From positions 558,001 through 622,000 of the forward strand of contig NZ_CP169368.1 of NCBI RefSeq assembly GCF_042485795.1: a stretch of 64,000 nt of DNA, written 5' to 3'. Source of the stretch: Lonepinella sp042485795 (GTDB lineage: Bacteria > Pseudomonadota > Gammaproteobacteria > Enterobacterales > Pasteurellaceae). The position numbers were made by a program, and so were the translations under genes. Numbering within the stretch: position 1 is the stretch's first letter; each line of letters opens with the position of its first letter. Shown piece after piece: positions 8,076 to 15,950 of the stretch. Below the pieces are notes generated by a model, which did not search any database, was not told the origin of the DNA, and was given only the letters and a program-made list of their open reading frames with translations.

Positions 8076-10460
8076 TTAGAAAGCATAACGCAAGTTTGCA
8101 TAATAAGAACGACCACGTTCATTATAGGTACGAGCCGTTGTTGCATTACGATAAATGCGTTTATCTAAGAGATTATTTACACCTGCACGGAAGCTAAAAT
8201 TATCGTTGAACTTATAGCCTACGTTAGCTCCCCAAATACCATAGCTACCTAACTGATATTGTTTAACAATACTTTCTCCCGTGGTATAAATGACTTGCAT
8301 AAAGTTTTCAGGATTGACCACGGTTTTTTGTCTGCCGTAATGCGTATAGCTAGTATTAATATCCCATTGATCATTGATTTTCCAGTTTACCGTACTATTA
8401 ATCGTGTATTTCGGCACGCTGGAAATTGGGTTGCCAGTATCTTTATTGACGTTTTTAATCATATAGGTGAAGTTGGTGCTAAGTGTCAATGTATCATCAA
8501 AGAATGGTAAGGTTAGGTTTCCTTCTACACCTTCAATTAAAGCACGTTTTGCATTTCCCCAACGATATACATTGGTTGCGGTATAGGTACGATAAACAGG
8601 AATACCATTTTCCGTGTTTTCAGTACGGATTTCACGCACATAACCGTTGGTTGGGGCATCAACCGTACCGACAAAATCGCCATTGGACACGATTTTATTG
8701 CGGTAATCGTTGTGGAAATAAGCAAGAGATAGCAATTTGCCATTATTGGTATATTCAAACCCAATTTCTTTATTCCAGCTGGTTTCAGGTTTGATATTCT
8801 CATTACCTAGGAAATAGCAAGCACGACCCCAGTCAAAACCACCAGCATTGCTGTTGGTGTATGGATTTGCTCTTGTCCCTGTTCCGCCTGTGGCATTCAG
8901 TGCATTCGGATTTGACCAAATATTCGCACTATCAATCGGACAACCATTACTTGCATTGACCAATAAATAATTCGGTGAAGATTGGTATAGGTTTGGTGCT
9001 TTATAGGCACGTGCAACCCCACCTTTTAATTTCCAATTCTCATTGATTTGATGAGAAAGGTTTAATGATGGACTCCAGTTTGAGCCTGAATTAGTGCTGT
9101 AATCAAAACGTACGGCAGGTGTCACAATGGTTTTATTATCGGATAATAAAATATTATCTTCTAAGAAAGTGGCATACTCATTTTGTGCCACTTTACCACT
9201 ACGACTATTATTGTCTAACCATGGGATTACGCCGTAAGTTGACATAATTTGAGTCATTGATGCTGAATCATCTAAAGCAGAACGAGATGCCTCAACCCCG
9301 AACGTGGCAGTATGTGTTGAACTGCCTATAGTAAACGGAATATATAATTCATTACTAAAACGATAATTTTTCAAAATACTCGATGACTTAGTTAAACCGT
9401 TATAAGCCCCTTCTGTACTGCCTAATAAGCCTTCTGGATAACGATAGTTTTTGGTTTTATCAAAGGTGAAATAAGTACGACTATCAAATGCGCCCCATTT
9501 ACTTTCATGTGTGAGACTATAACTTTGGCGGTAAAGGGTGGCTGTTTCTGCTCGGAGTAAAGCAAGATCATTACTGATAGCTTGCGCACTGTTGACTAAG
9601 ACGGAACTATTTTGTGTATCGCCGTTATAAATATTGCCTTGACGACTATATGATGAATCAAAGGTCAATTTTTGATTTGATGTAATATTCCACACTAATT
9701 GACCCGATACATCTTTATTGGTTACGCCCTCACGTCCCGCATAAAGGGTATTTGATGAGGTTGCCGCACTGTTCGTCTGAGCCACTTCTCTGGCATTAAT
9801 ATTCATATCATCGGCATCTGTTCTGGCGGTATTACCATATAAACGAAAACCCAATACATCTTTAATTAATGGACCACTAAAATTAAAACCAAGGCGATTG
9901 GTGTAGCCTTCTTTGCTATCTTCGGGTTGTTCGGTATAAAAATCAAGACTACCGTGATATTCTTCGGTAGGGGATTTCGTTTTAATATTGACCACACCAC
10001 CCATTGCCCCTGAACCGTAACGAGCTGCCGCTGGACCACGCAGCACTTCAATCGATTCAATGGCATCAGCAGGTACCCAGTTAGTATCACCACGTGTATT
10101 ACGTGTGCCATTTCTGCCATAACGTTCAGCATTGCGAGATTTGACTGGTTTACCATCCACTAAAATGAGCGTATTTTCAGGTCCCATTGCACGAATATCA
10201 ACTTGGCGTTTATTGCCACGCGCTCCACCTGGTGCATTGGTACTCAAGGTAACACCAGGTTGCTTGGCAATAATTTCGGAGAGATCATTTTCTACGGGAT
10301 TTTGCTCAAGTTCCTTGTGATGAATGATTGAAACACCCAAAGATTGCTTAACTTGTTGTTCCGCCGTCACATTGATAGCGTCAAGTTCAGTTGTATTCTC
10401 GGCGTAAGCTGTAGCAGATATGAGTGCTAAACTGACTACGCTGAGTTTAAATTTTTTCAT
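8076..10460 (-). CDS. FepA-like TonB-dependent siderophore receptor
   Basis: 794 residues. The signal peptide ends after AYA near residue 20. A TonB box (DAINVTA, about residues 28-34) leads into the plug domain. 'RGPAAARYGSGAMGGVVNI' is the plug signature. The stretch with 'RQVDIRAMGPENTLILVDGKPV' and 'RGDTNWVPADAIESIEVL' closely follows the ferric-enterobactin/catecholate receptors FepA, PfeA and IrgA. The 22-strand barrel ends in a terminal Phe (NLRYAF). A Cys pair in a large extracellular loop near residue 510 resembles that of FepA. A catecholate siderophore is the best guess for ligand. No siderophore transport or synthesis genes flank it, and I found no convincing Fur box. The 5' leader carries a hairpin at 10497-10526. 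Confidence 0.88.
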   Translation of the reverse strand: MKKFKLSVVSLALISATAYAENTTELDAINVTAEQQVKQSLGVSIIHHKELEQNPVENDLSEIIAKQPGVTLSTNAPGGARGNKRQVDIRAMGPENTLILVDGKPVKSRNAERYGRNGTRNTRGDTNWVPADAIESIEVLRGPAAARYGSGAMGGVVNIKTKSPTEEYHGSLDFYTEQPEDSKEGYTNRLGFNFSGPLIKDVLGFRLYGNTARTDADDMNINAREVAQTNSAATSSNTLYAGREGVTNKDVSGQLVWNITSNQKLTFDSSYSRQGNIYNGDTQNSSVLVNSAQAISNDLALLRAETATLYRQSYSLTHESKWGAFDSRTYFTFDKTKNYRYPEGLLGSTEGAYNGLTKSSSILKNYRFSNELYIPFTIGSSTHTATFGVEASRSALDDSASMTQIMSTYGVIPWLDNNSRSGKVAQNEYATFLEDNILLSDNKTIVTPAVRFDYSTNSGSNWSPSLNLSHQINENWKLKGGVARAYKAPNLYQSSPNYLLVNASNGCPIDSANIWSNPNALNATGGTGTRANPYTNSNAGGFDWGRACYFLGNENIKPETSWNKEIGFEYTNNGKLLSLAYFHNDYRNKIVSNGDFVGTVDAPTNGYVREIRTENTENGIPVYRTYTATNVYRWGNAKRALIEGVEGNLTLPFFDDTLTLSTNFTYMIKNVNKDTGNPISSVPKYTINSTVNWKINDQWDINTSYTHYGRQKTVVNPENFMQVIYTTGESIVKQYQLGSYGIWGANVGYKFNDNFSFRAGVNNLLDKRIYRNATTARTYNERGRSYYANLRYAF

Positions 10461-10496
10461 TGGCTTTCCTTAAATTAGTACAGAAAATAAATTAAA

Positions 10497-10526
10497 AGCG
10501 GTCAAAAATAGTAAACTTCTGACCGC
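10497..10526 (-). terminator. Hairpin in the 5' leader of the receptor mRNA
   Basis: On the minus strand, GCGGTCA (inside an uptake signal) pairs with TGACCGC across a 15-nt loop and is followed by TTTTAATTTATTTT. It lies about 37 bp before the receptor ATG. This shape fits a leader attenuator, or simply a terminator for transcripts entering from the uspA side. Confidence 0.5.
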
Positions 10527-10695
10527 ACTTCTAGTGTATTAAAAAACAATACCACATAACATAGCAAGCACATTGGCTTAGAGATAAATCCTACTATAAA
10601 TAGGGGTCGCTGTAAATACTGGTTTATAGCGATATGGAGTGTTAAAGATATGTTGAAACCCCTTATTTCTTATAATAAATTTTTGTTTTTTTCAA

Positions 10696-10717
10696 AAATG
10701 TGATCTACTACACATTT
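10696..10717 (+). promoter_or_regulatory. Near-consensus CRP site and promoter for uspA
   Basis: AAATGTGATCTA, three other bases, then CACATTT: 19 of 22 positions match the E. coli CRP consensus, and the three mismatches sit in the centre. The TAATAT at 10736-10741 predicts a start near 10748, which puts the CRP centre at -41.5, the ideal class II spacing. uspA activation at low glucose would follow. Confidence 0.8.
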
Positions 10718-10785
10718 TTTATACAATATAGGTGTTAATATACCCACAGATAATAAATCCAACCTGAGAAATTAAGGAGCATGTT

Positions 10786-11211
10786 ATGTATAAACATATT
10801 TTAGTTGCTGTTGACCTTTCTGATGAAAGCCCAAGATTGTTGAAAAAAGCAGTGTCCATTGCTGAACGGCATAATGCTAAACTGTCAATTATCCATGTTG
10901 ATGTTAATTTCTCTGATCTTTATACTGGCTTAATTGATGTTAATATGTCATCTATGCAAGATCGCATTTCAAGTGAAACTCAACAAGCCTTATTACAATT
11001 AGCTGATCAGGCAGGTTATCCAATCAGTGAAAAACTTAGTGGTAGTGGCGATCTAGGTCAAGTGCTTGCTGATGCGATTGAACAATATAGCGTTGATTTA
11101 TTGGTAACGGGTCATCACCAAGATTTCTGGAGTAAATTGATGTCTTCTACTCGCCAATTAATGAATGTCGTGACTATTGATATGTTAGTAGTACCATTAA
11201 AAGAAGAATAA
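10786..11211 (+). CDS. uspA: Universal stress protein A
   Basis: 141 residues (E. coli UspA 144). A single Usp alpha/beta domain starts with 'MYKHILVAVDLSDESPRLLKKA' read in pieces. The Asp in VAVDLS and a 'GSGDLGQVLADAI' block in mid-protein fit UspA. Like E. coli UspA it lacks the GxxGxxG(S/T) ATP-binding motif near the C-terminus, having 'TGHHQDFWSKLMSSTRQ' there. It acts in the cytosol as a dimer in stationary phase and stress. The gene stands alone, with a CRP-type promoter and its own terminator. The ribosome site AAGGAGC is well placed. Confidence 0.92.
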   Translation: MYKHILVAVDLSDESPRLLKKAVSIAERHNAKLSIIHVDVNFSDLYTGLIDVNMSSMQDRISSETQQALLQLADQAGYPISEKLSGSGDLGQVLADAIEQYSVDLLVTGHHQDFWSKLMSSTRQLMNVVTIDMLVVPLKEE

Positions 11212-11228
11212 TTAAGCATAAATAGTTG

Positions 11229-11267
11229 AAAAGCACCGTATTTTGTTAAAAACTGCGGTGCTTTTTC
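11229..11267 (+). terminator. Intrinsic terminator after uspA
   Basis: AAAAGCACCG pairs with CGGTGCTTTT, followed by a T-rich tract. The right arm contains a degenerate uptake core. Confidence 0.8.
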
Positions 11268-11370
11268 TTATAATATTTTTTTATATGAAAGATCATATTG
11301 TTATTATGATACACTGAAAATCTTCTTTATAATCGCAACAATTTATTTACAAAGTTATTAAGGATCATTC

Positions 11371-12141
11371 ATGAAATTATTTACCCAAGCTATTTTAGCT
11401 GGTCTTACCTTAGGTTTTGCTATTCAAGCAGCACAAGCCTCCGATTTAGCCGATCAACTTGCCAAAACTAAAGTGATTCGTGTAGGAACAGAGGGTACTT
11501 ATGCCCCTTTTACTTATCACGAAAATAATAAATTAACAGGCTATGATATTGATGTGGTGAATGAAGTCGCTAAACGTTTAGATCTCACTGTCGAATTTAA
11601 AGAAACTGCGTGGGATGGCATGTTTGCAGGGCTTAACGCCAAGCGTTTTGATGTGATTGCTAACCAAGTGAGTCCAAACCCTGAACGTGCTAAAAAATAT
11701 ACGTTCTCGGATTCTTATAATTATTCAAGAGCGGTAATTGTAACCAAAGCAGATAACGATAAAATCAAGTCTTTTGCCGATTTAAAAGGGGTGAAATCGG
11801 CACAATCGGCAACCAGTAACTATACGGCTTTAGCAAAAGAAAATGGGGCAGTATTAGTGACCGTGGACAGTCTTGCTCAAAACCTTGAATTAGTTAAGCA
11901 AGGACGTGTGGACACAACGGTAAATGAACAAATTGCGGTGTTGGATTATTTCAAAAAACACTCTGATGTAGGGTTAAAAATTGCCGTGAAAAGTGATGAA
12001 AAAACAGGTTCTGCGTTCACTTTTCTAAAAGGTAATGAAGATGTGGCAGCACAATTTAGCAAAGCTCTTGCCGAAATGCGTGCTGACGGTACATTAAAAG
12101 CCCTTTCAGTGAAATGGTTTGGCGATGACATTACTGAATAA
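11371..12141 (+). CDS. Polar amino acid (probably cystine) ABC transporter, periplasmic binding protein
   Basis: 256 residues. The signal peptide is cleaved after AQA near residue 23. The SBP family 3 fold shows 'VIRVGTEGTYAPFTYHENNK' (in pieces), the ligand-contacting 'FDVIANQVS', and 'SAQSATSNYTALAKENGA' in lobe two. 'EGTYAPF' followed by 'LTGYDIDV' is typical of the FliY/TcyJ cystine-binding group, so cystine is the best guess. No lipobox is present, so it should be soluble. It leads a three-gene importer whose permease starts inside its last 23 bases. I leave the symbol blank because substrate is inferred from family resemblance only. Confidence 0.85.
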   Translation: MKLFTQAILAGLTLGFAIQAAQASDLADQLAKTKVIRVGTEGTYAPFTYHENNKLTGYDIDVVNEVAKRLDLTVEFKETAWDGMFAGLNAKRFDVIANQVSPNPERAKKYTFSDSYNYSRAVIVTKADNDKIKSFADLKGVKSAQSATSNYTALAKENGAVLVTVDSLAQNLELVKQGRVDTTVNEQIAVLDYFKKHSDVGLKIAVKSDEKTGSAFTFLKGNEDVAAQFSKALAEMRADGTLKALSVKWFGDDITE

Positions 12142-12841
12142 TTTATTGGCACAATTACCGTTTATGACGGAAGAACGAGCTGACTTAGCAATCAGCTCGT
12201 TTTTGCCTATGTTAGAAGCGACCATTATTAATACCATTCCACTGGCAGTATTTTCTTTTGTCGGTGGAGTAATGATTGCTATGCTGGTGGCGCTTGTTCG
12301 TACTACCCAATCTCATTCCTTTTTACACCGATTTTTCACCGCACTTTGTCGGGTTTATGTGTCGATTATTCGTGGTACACCACTGTTAGTGCAGATTTTT
12401 ATTATTTTCTATGGTTTACCCAGTGTGGGCGTAACCTTAGATCCTTTTCCAACTGCAATTATTGCGTTTTCTTTGAATATCGGTGCTTATGCGGCAGAAA
12501 TTATTCGGGCATCTATTCTGGCTATTCCAAAAGGGCAATGGGAAGCGTCTTATGCGATTGGAATGAATTATCGTCAAGCGTTTGTACGTAATATTATGCC
12601 ACAAGCCATGCGAATTTCGGTGCCACCTTTATCAAATACCTTTATTAGCACGGTGAAAGATACCTCTTTAGCTTCTTTGGTGTTAGTCACAGATTTATTC
12701 CGAGTTGCTCAGAATATCACCGCAATGAGCTATGAATTTATTTTGATTTATAGTGAAGCCGCTTTGATTTATTGGGTTGTCTGTTTTGTATTGTCCTTAT
12801 TACAAGGGCGTTTAGAAACCCGTTTATCACGACATATTTAG
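12119..12841 (+). CDS. Polar amino acid (probably cystine) ABC transporter, permease
   Basis: 240 residues from the first ATG. The reading frame overlaps the end of the binding-protein gene by 23 bp. A start at 12164 (225 residues, MTEERADLAIS) would avoid most of the coding overlap and is equally plausible, since neither has a clear ribosome site. Several membrane segments (about residues 35-65, 90-110, 205-230) surround the HisMQ-type EAA loop 'EIIRASILAIPKGQWEASYAIGMN'. 'RGTPLLVQIFIIFYGLP' is the family signature. It presumably works as a homodimer in the inner membrane with the neighbouring ATPase. Confidence 0.87.
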   Translation: MAMTLLNNLLAQLPFMTEERADLAISSFLPMLEATIINTIPLAVFSFVGGVMIAMLVALVRTTQSHSFLHRFFTALCRVYVSIIRGTPLLVQIFIIFYGLPSVGVTLDPFPTAIIAFSLNIGAYAAEIIRASILAIPKGQWEASYAIGMNYRQAFVRNIMPQAMRISVPPLSNTFISTVKDTSLASLVLVTDLFRVAQNITAMSYEFILIYSEAALIYWVVCFVLSLLQGRLETRLSRHI

Positions 12842-12851
12842 GATCAAGATA

Positions 12852-13619
12852 ATGTTAGAAATTAAAAACATTCATAAACATTTTAAAGGCAATGAAGTTC
12901 TAAAAGGCATTGATCTGACCATTCAAAAAGGTGAAGTGGTGGCTATTCTTGGTCCATCAGGTTCTGGCAAAACAACATTTTTACGCTGTTTAAATCTGCT
13001 GGAGCAACCCGATCAAGGTACATTACGCTTTACAGACGGCAGTCTGGAATTGGATTTTTCCCATAAAATCAGCAAAAAACAAGAATTACAATTACGCCGT
13101 CGGTCGTCCATGGTGTTTCAGCAATATAATTTGTTTCCACATCGTACTGCGTTGGAAAATGTGATGGAGGGACCACTGATTGTACAAAAGAAAAATGCCG
13201 AACAAACTAAACAACAAGCCATGGCATTGTTAGCTAAAGTAGGTTTACAAGATAAAGCTCAACTGTTTCCATCGCAACTGTCAGGCGGTCAACAACAACG
13301 TGTGGGGATTGCACGTGCCTTAGCGGTGCAACCCGATTTAATTTTGTTAGATGAACCTACCTCAGCGTTAGATCCCGAATGGGTGGGTGAAGTGTTGCAA
13401 GTATTAAAGCTGTTGGCGGCAGAGGGTTGGACGATGATTATTGTGACGCATGAAATGCAATTTGCTAGAGATGTAGCGGATCGGGTCGTTTTTATGGCAG
13501 ATGGGGTAGTCGTGGAAACTAACAATGCTAAAGATTTTTTCGAACGACCACAACAGGAACGAACCAAACAGTTTTTGATGCAAACAAAAGCAGTGGTATT
13601 AGAAGATTATTCAATTTAA
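12852..13619 (+). CDS. Polar amino acid (probably cystine) ABC transporter, ATP-binding protein
   Basis: 255 residues. Walker A 'GPSGSGKTT' is at about 34-42, the Q-loop is in 'MVFQQYNLFPH', the ABC signature is 'LSGGQQQRVGIARAL', Walker B is 'LILLDEPTSAL' and the H-loop is 'IVTHEM'. It fits the PAAT family (GlnQ/TcyN/HisP type). It begins 10 bp after the permease stop and ends at the terminator shared with ruvX, so the three importer genes form one operon. It energises uptake from the cytosolic face. In H. influenzae a similar three-gene set exists. Confidence 0.9.
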   Translation: MLEIKNIHKHFKGNEVLKGIDLTIQKGEVVAILGPSGSGKTTFLRCLNLLEQPDQGTLRFTDGSLELDFSHKISKKQELQLRRRSSMVFQQYNLFPHRTALENVMEGPLIVQKKNAEQTKQQAMALLAKVGLQDKAQLFPSQLSGGQQQRVGIARALAVQPDLILLDEPTSALDPEWVGEVLQVLKLLAAEGWTMIIVTHEMQFARDVADRVVFMADGVVVETNNAKDFFERPQQERTKQFLMQTKAVVLEDYSI

Positions 13620-13622
13620 GCA

Positions 13623-13652
13623 AAATTGCGGTGATTTTCACCGCAGTTTTTT
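13623..13652. terminator. Bidirectional terminator between the ABC operon and ruvX
   Basis: AAATTGCGGTGA pairs with TCACCGCAGTTT around a 3-4-nt loop, followed by a T-run. The right end touches the ruvX stop codon at 13651. The hairpin is made from two degenerate uptake signals. Confidence 0.85.
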
Positions 13653-14073
13653 ATTCTGCTGAATGTAATTCAAACCAACTTTCTAAAATTAAACAAGCCG
13701 AAATACCATCTACTTTACCTTTATCTAAAGCTCTAAAACCGCCACGTTGAAAAATTTCTGCTCTCGCGTCCACGGTAGTAAGGCGTTCATCTTGTAATTC
13801 CACAGGTAAACCAAAACGCCCGTGTAAACGGTTGGCAAATTTTTTGGCTCGTAAGGTGAGAGCCTGTTCGGTGCCATCCATATTGAGTGGCAAACCGACC
13901 ACAAGGCGATCGGGTTGCCATTCTTTGAGTAATTTTTCAATAGCGTCCCAATTTGGAATACCATCTTGTGCTTTAAAGGCGGTCAAGGCTTGTGCCGTGC
14001 CAGTAATAGATTGTCCCACCGCACAACCGATACTTTTGGTGCCAAAATCAAAGGCGAGAACGGTGATCCCCAT
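13651..14073 (-). CDS. ruvX: RuvX/YqgF, RNase H-fold Holliday-junction resolvase-like protein
   Basis: 140 residues from the ATG at 14073, which overlaps the yqgE stop as TAATG. An upstream in-frame ATG at 14079 is less likely. The RNase H-like fold carries 'LAFDFGTKSIGCAVG' (first catalytic Asp), 'VVGLPLNMDGTE' and 'LQDERLTTVDA' (catalytic Glu), with a final Asp in 'KGKVDGISACLIL'. The family is essential in E. coli and is linked to 16S rRNA 5'-end maturation. The resolvase label comes from fold and in-vitro work. It is last in the leftward block polA-nudC, ptp-yqgE-ruvX. Confidence 0.92.
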   Translation of the reverse strand: MGITVLAFDFGTKSIGCAVGQSITGTAQALTAFKAQDGIPNWDAIEKLLKEWQPDRLVVGLPLNMDGTEQALTLRAKKFANRLHGRFGLPVELQDERLTTVDARAEIFQRGGFRALDKGKVDGISACLILESWFELHSAE

Positions 14074-14630
14074 TAGCAATATCCTGCCTTACCACTTAAA
14101 TTATGGCTATCAATCCCCAATAATTTTAGCGATTCTGTCCAACGATCTTGATAAGCTACATCAAAAATAATTCGCTCATCTGCTGGCATAACTAACCACA
14201 TATTTTGAGCGATTTCTTGCTCTAGCTGACCGTTCACCCAGCTGGCACAGCCTAAGCCAACCAAATATTTTTCAGGGGCATTTGGTGTACCGAAAGTATC
14301 AATTACATCGGCTGAGGTAGTAAGTTGTAAACGGTCACTAATTTTATAACTATGTAGAAAAGATTGTGCTGTTGGGGTGTGTAAAATAAAACCACGCTCA
14401 ATACTAACAGGTCCGCCAGCCACCACATAATCCTGTGGATAAACTTTGTCATCAGACATCATAAAACGCAATTTTGCCACCATTTCGGTAAGGCTTAAAT
14501 CTGTTGGTTGATTTAAGACTAATCCCATGGCACCTTTGTCATTATGTTCACACATAAAAATCACCGCACGATGAAAATAATCATCGTCCATGGTCGGCAT
14601 TGCGATTAATAAGTGATTTTGCAAATTCAT
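14073..14630 (-). CDS. yqgE: YqgE/AlgH family protein (UPF0301)
   Basis: 185 residues, the normal family length. Conserved blocks include 'HLLIAMPTMDDDYFHRAVIFMCEHNDKGAMGLVLN' (quoted only by its parts MPTMDD and FHRAVI), 'GGPVSIERGFILH' and 'GCASWVNGQLEQE'. The biochemical role is not known. The gene is almost always next to ruvX/yqgF. Here it overlaps ruvX by one base and the upstream phosphatase by four (ATGA), so the three are translationally coupled. Confidence 0.92.
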   Translation of the reverse strand: MNLQNHLLIAMPTMDDDYFHRAVIFMCEHNDKGAMGLVLNQPTDLSLTEMVAKLRFMMSDDKVYPQDYVVAGGPVSIERGFILHTPTAQSFLHSYKISDRLQLTTSADVIDTFGTPNAPEKYLVGLGCASWVNGQLEQEIAQNMWLVMPADERIIFDVAYQDRWTESLKLLGIDSHNLSGKAGYC

Positions 14631-15100
14631 GGTAATTTATGTTCTCGTTTGATTTTAATTAATAGGGCATTGCAACATTGCTCAAGTAATTGATAGGTTT
14701 CATCAAAACGTCCAGTGTACCAAGGATCAGGAATATGATCATAAGCTAAATCGGGACAAAGGCTGGCGATAGCAAAAATATTTTCTTGTTTACCAAATAA
14801 GCGGTGTAAATCGTATAAATTATGGTTATCCATGGCGATGATATAATCAAAATTCTCTCGATCTTTTAACCGCACTTTGCGGCTAACAAAATCATGACTT
14901 TTAATCTTTAAGCGATCTAATACATCAGCGGTTCCACAGTGCATATCATCACCATCATTTTCGCCTGATGTACCAGCACTATCCGTTTCAATAAAATCGG
15001 ATAAACCTGCTTTTTGAATTTTATCTCGCATTAAATATTCAGCCATAGGGGAACGGCAAATATTGCCAAGACATACAAAGAGAATTTTGATTTTTTGCAT
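14627..15100 (-). CDS. Low-molecular-weight protein-tyrosine phosphatase
   Basis: 157 residues. The P-loop 'CLGNICRS' (C-x5-R-S) sits at the N-terminus, and the general-acid Asp is in 'DPWYTG' near residue 125, the classic LMW-PTP arrangement. It should dephosphorylate phosphotyrosine proteins in the cytosol. It is not next to a tyrosine kinase or capsule export genes, so it looks like the housekeeping YfkJ/PtpA-like type rather than a Wzb partner. It overlaps yqgE by four bases. The 34-bp gap to nudC is short, so it may belong to the same long transcript. Confidence 0.9.
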   Translation of the reverse strand: MQKIKILFVCLGNICRSPMAEYLMRDKIQKAGLSDFIETDSAGTSGENDGDDMHCGTADVLDRLKIKSHDFVSRKVRLKDRENFDYIIAMDNHNLYDLHRLFGKQENIFAIASLCPDLAYDHIPDPWYTGRFDETYQLLEQCCNALLIKIKREHKLP

Positions 15101-15134
15101 ATTTTCTTATGTTTTTGTTAATTAAGTTATAGGG

Positions 15135-15950
15135 TTAATTTGGGGATTGCTCGCAAATTTTCAATGTGGCTTTAATTAACTCCAACGCAATTGTTCCTTG
15201 TGGTGGTAATTCAGGCATGGGTTCATTATATTTGAACCATCTGGCATCCACAATTTCGGCTTCTTGCAACTGAATTTCGCCACTGTCGTAATCGGCTAAG
15301 AATCCGACCATTTGGGAATTGGGAAACGCCCAAGGTTGGCTACCAAAATAACGGATATTTTTCACTTTAATCCCTGTTTCTTCAAACACTTCACGCTCTA
15401 CGGTTTGCTCAAAGGTTTCGCCTACTTCCACAAAACCTGCCAGCGTGGTATATAATCCAGCACTCCCATCGCTACGGATATGGCGTTGATGGCATGCCAG
15501 TAAAATCTCATCATGACGGCGAACGGCAACAATAATAGACGGACAAATCACGGGATAGGCTCGATAATGACAAGCAGCATTTTGGCACTGCACCGCCCAT
15601 TCATCGCAAGTTACTGCGGTTTTTTCACCGCACTTTCCGCAAAATTGATGGGTTTTAAAGAAATGATTGAGTTCAATGCCACGATTGAGCAAATAAAATT
15701 GTGTTTTAGGTAAACCTAATAAAGCACGTAAAGTTGTCCATTCTCGTTGTTCATTTGCCGTGTTTTTATTGGTCGTTTCTTCTTGCACCAAATACAGTGG
15801 TGCATTATGCCATTCGCCGATTTGGGTGGCTTGCTTACCGATTAAGCCTAATTGTTTCGCACTGCCAAAAGGCAATTCATGGTTGGGGAAATAAATTTGT
15901 TGGGCTTGGTGAATTAACCAGTAGCCCGTTTCATTGCTGATCGTTTTCAT
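15135..15950 (-). CDS. nudC: NAD(H) pyrophosphatase / RNA deNADding Nudix hydrolase
   Basis: 271 residues (E. coli 257). A four-Cys zinc ribbon (CGKCG ... CQNAAC, about 98-121) precedes the Nudix box 'GFVEVGETFEQTVEREVFEETGI' (the GX5EX7REVXEEXGI pattern, about 172-194). The NudC-specific 'SQPWAFPNSQM' motif follows. NudC cleaves NADH and removes NAD caps from RNA. The ATG overlaps the polA stop as TAATG, so it is coupled to polA. The N-terminal half carries an uptake signal within the coding sequence. Confidence 0.94.
   Translation of the reverse strand: MKTISNETGYWLIHQAQQIYFPNHELPFGSAKQLGLIGKQATQIGEWHNAPLYLVQEETTNKNTANEQREWTTLRALLGLPKTQFYLLNRGIELNHFFKTHQFCGKCGEKTAVTCDEWAVQCQNAACHYRAYPVICPSIIVAVRRHDEILLACHQRHIRSDGSAGLYTTLAGFVEVGETFEQTVEREVFEETGIKVKNIRYFGSQPWAFPNSQMVGFLADYDSGEIQLQEAEIVDARWFKYNEPMPELPPQGTIALELIKATLKICEQSPN

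Larger units (their letters stand above)
10461..10785. promoter_or_regulatory. Divergent control region receptor / uspA
   Basis: This 325-bp gene-free stretch holds an uptake-signal hairpin in the receptor leader (10497-10526). It also has an inverted repeat CGCTGTAAA-TACTGG-TTTATAGCG at 10608-10631 (8 of 9 pairs), of unknown binder. A strong CRP site at 10696-10717 lies next to uspA, with a -10 box TAATAT at 10736-10741. No clear Fur box (GATAATGATAATCATTATC-like) was seen, although the receptor would be expected to be iron-regulated. Confidence 0.6.

Noticed and set aside
8483..8794. 103-residue plus-strand frame within the receptor gene
   Set aside because: It lies fully antisense to a well-supported barrel gene, with composition rich in His/Tyr/Arg and no similarity to a known protein.
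8076..10460. Phase-variable repeat tract in the receptor gene
   Set aside because: Haemophilus receptors often carry CCAA-type repeats, but no tetranucleotide run was found in this gene or its leader.
12119..12141. Frameshift or gene fusion between the binding protein and permease of the ABC operon
   Set aside because: Both genes have full family length, and a short overlap with alternative start is common in such operons.
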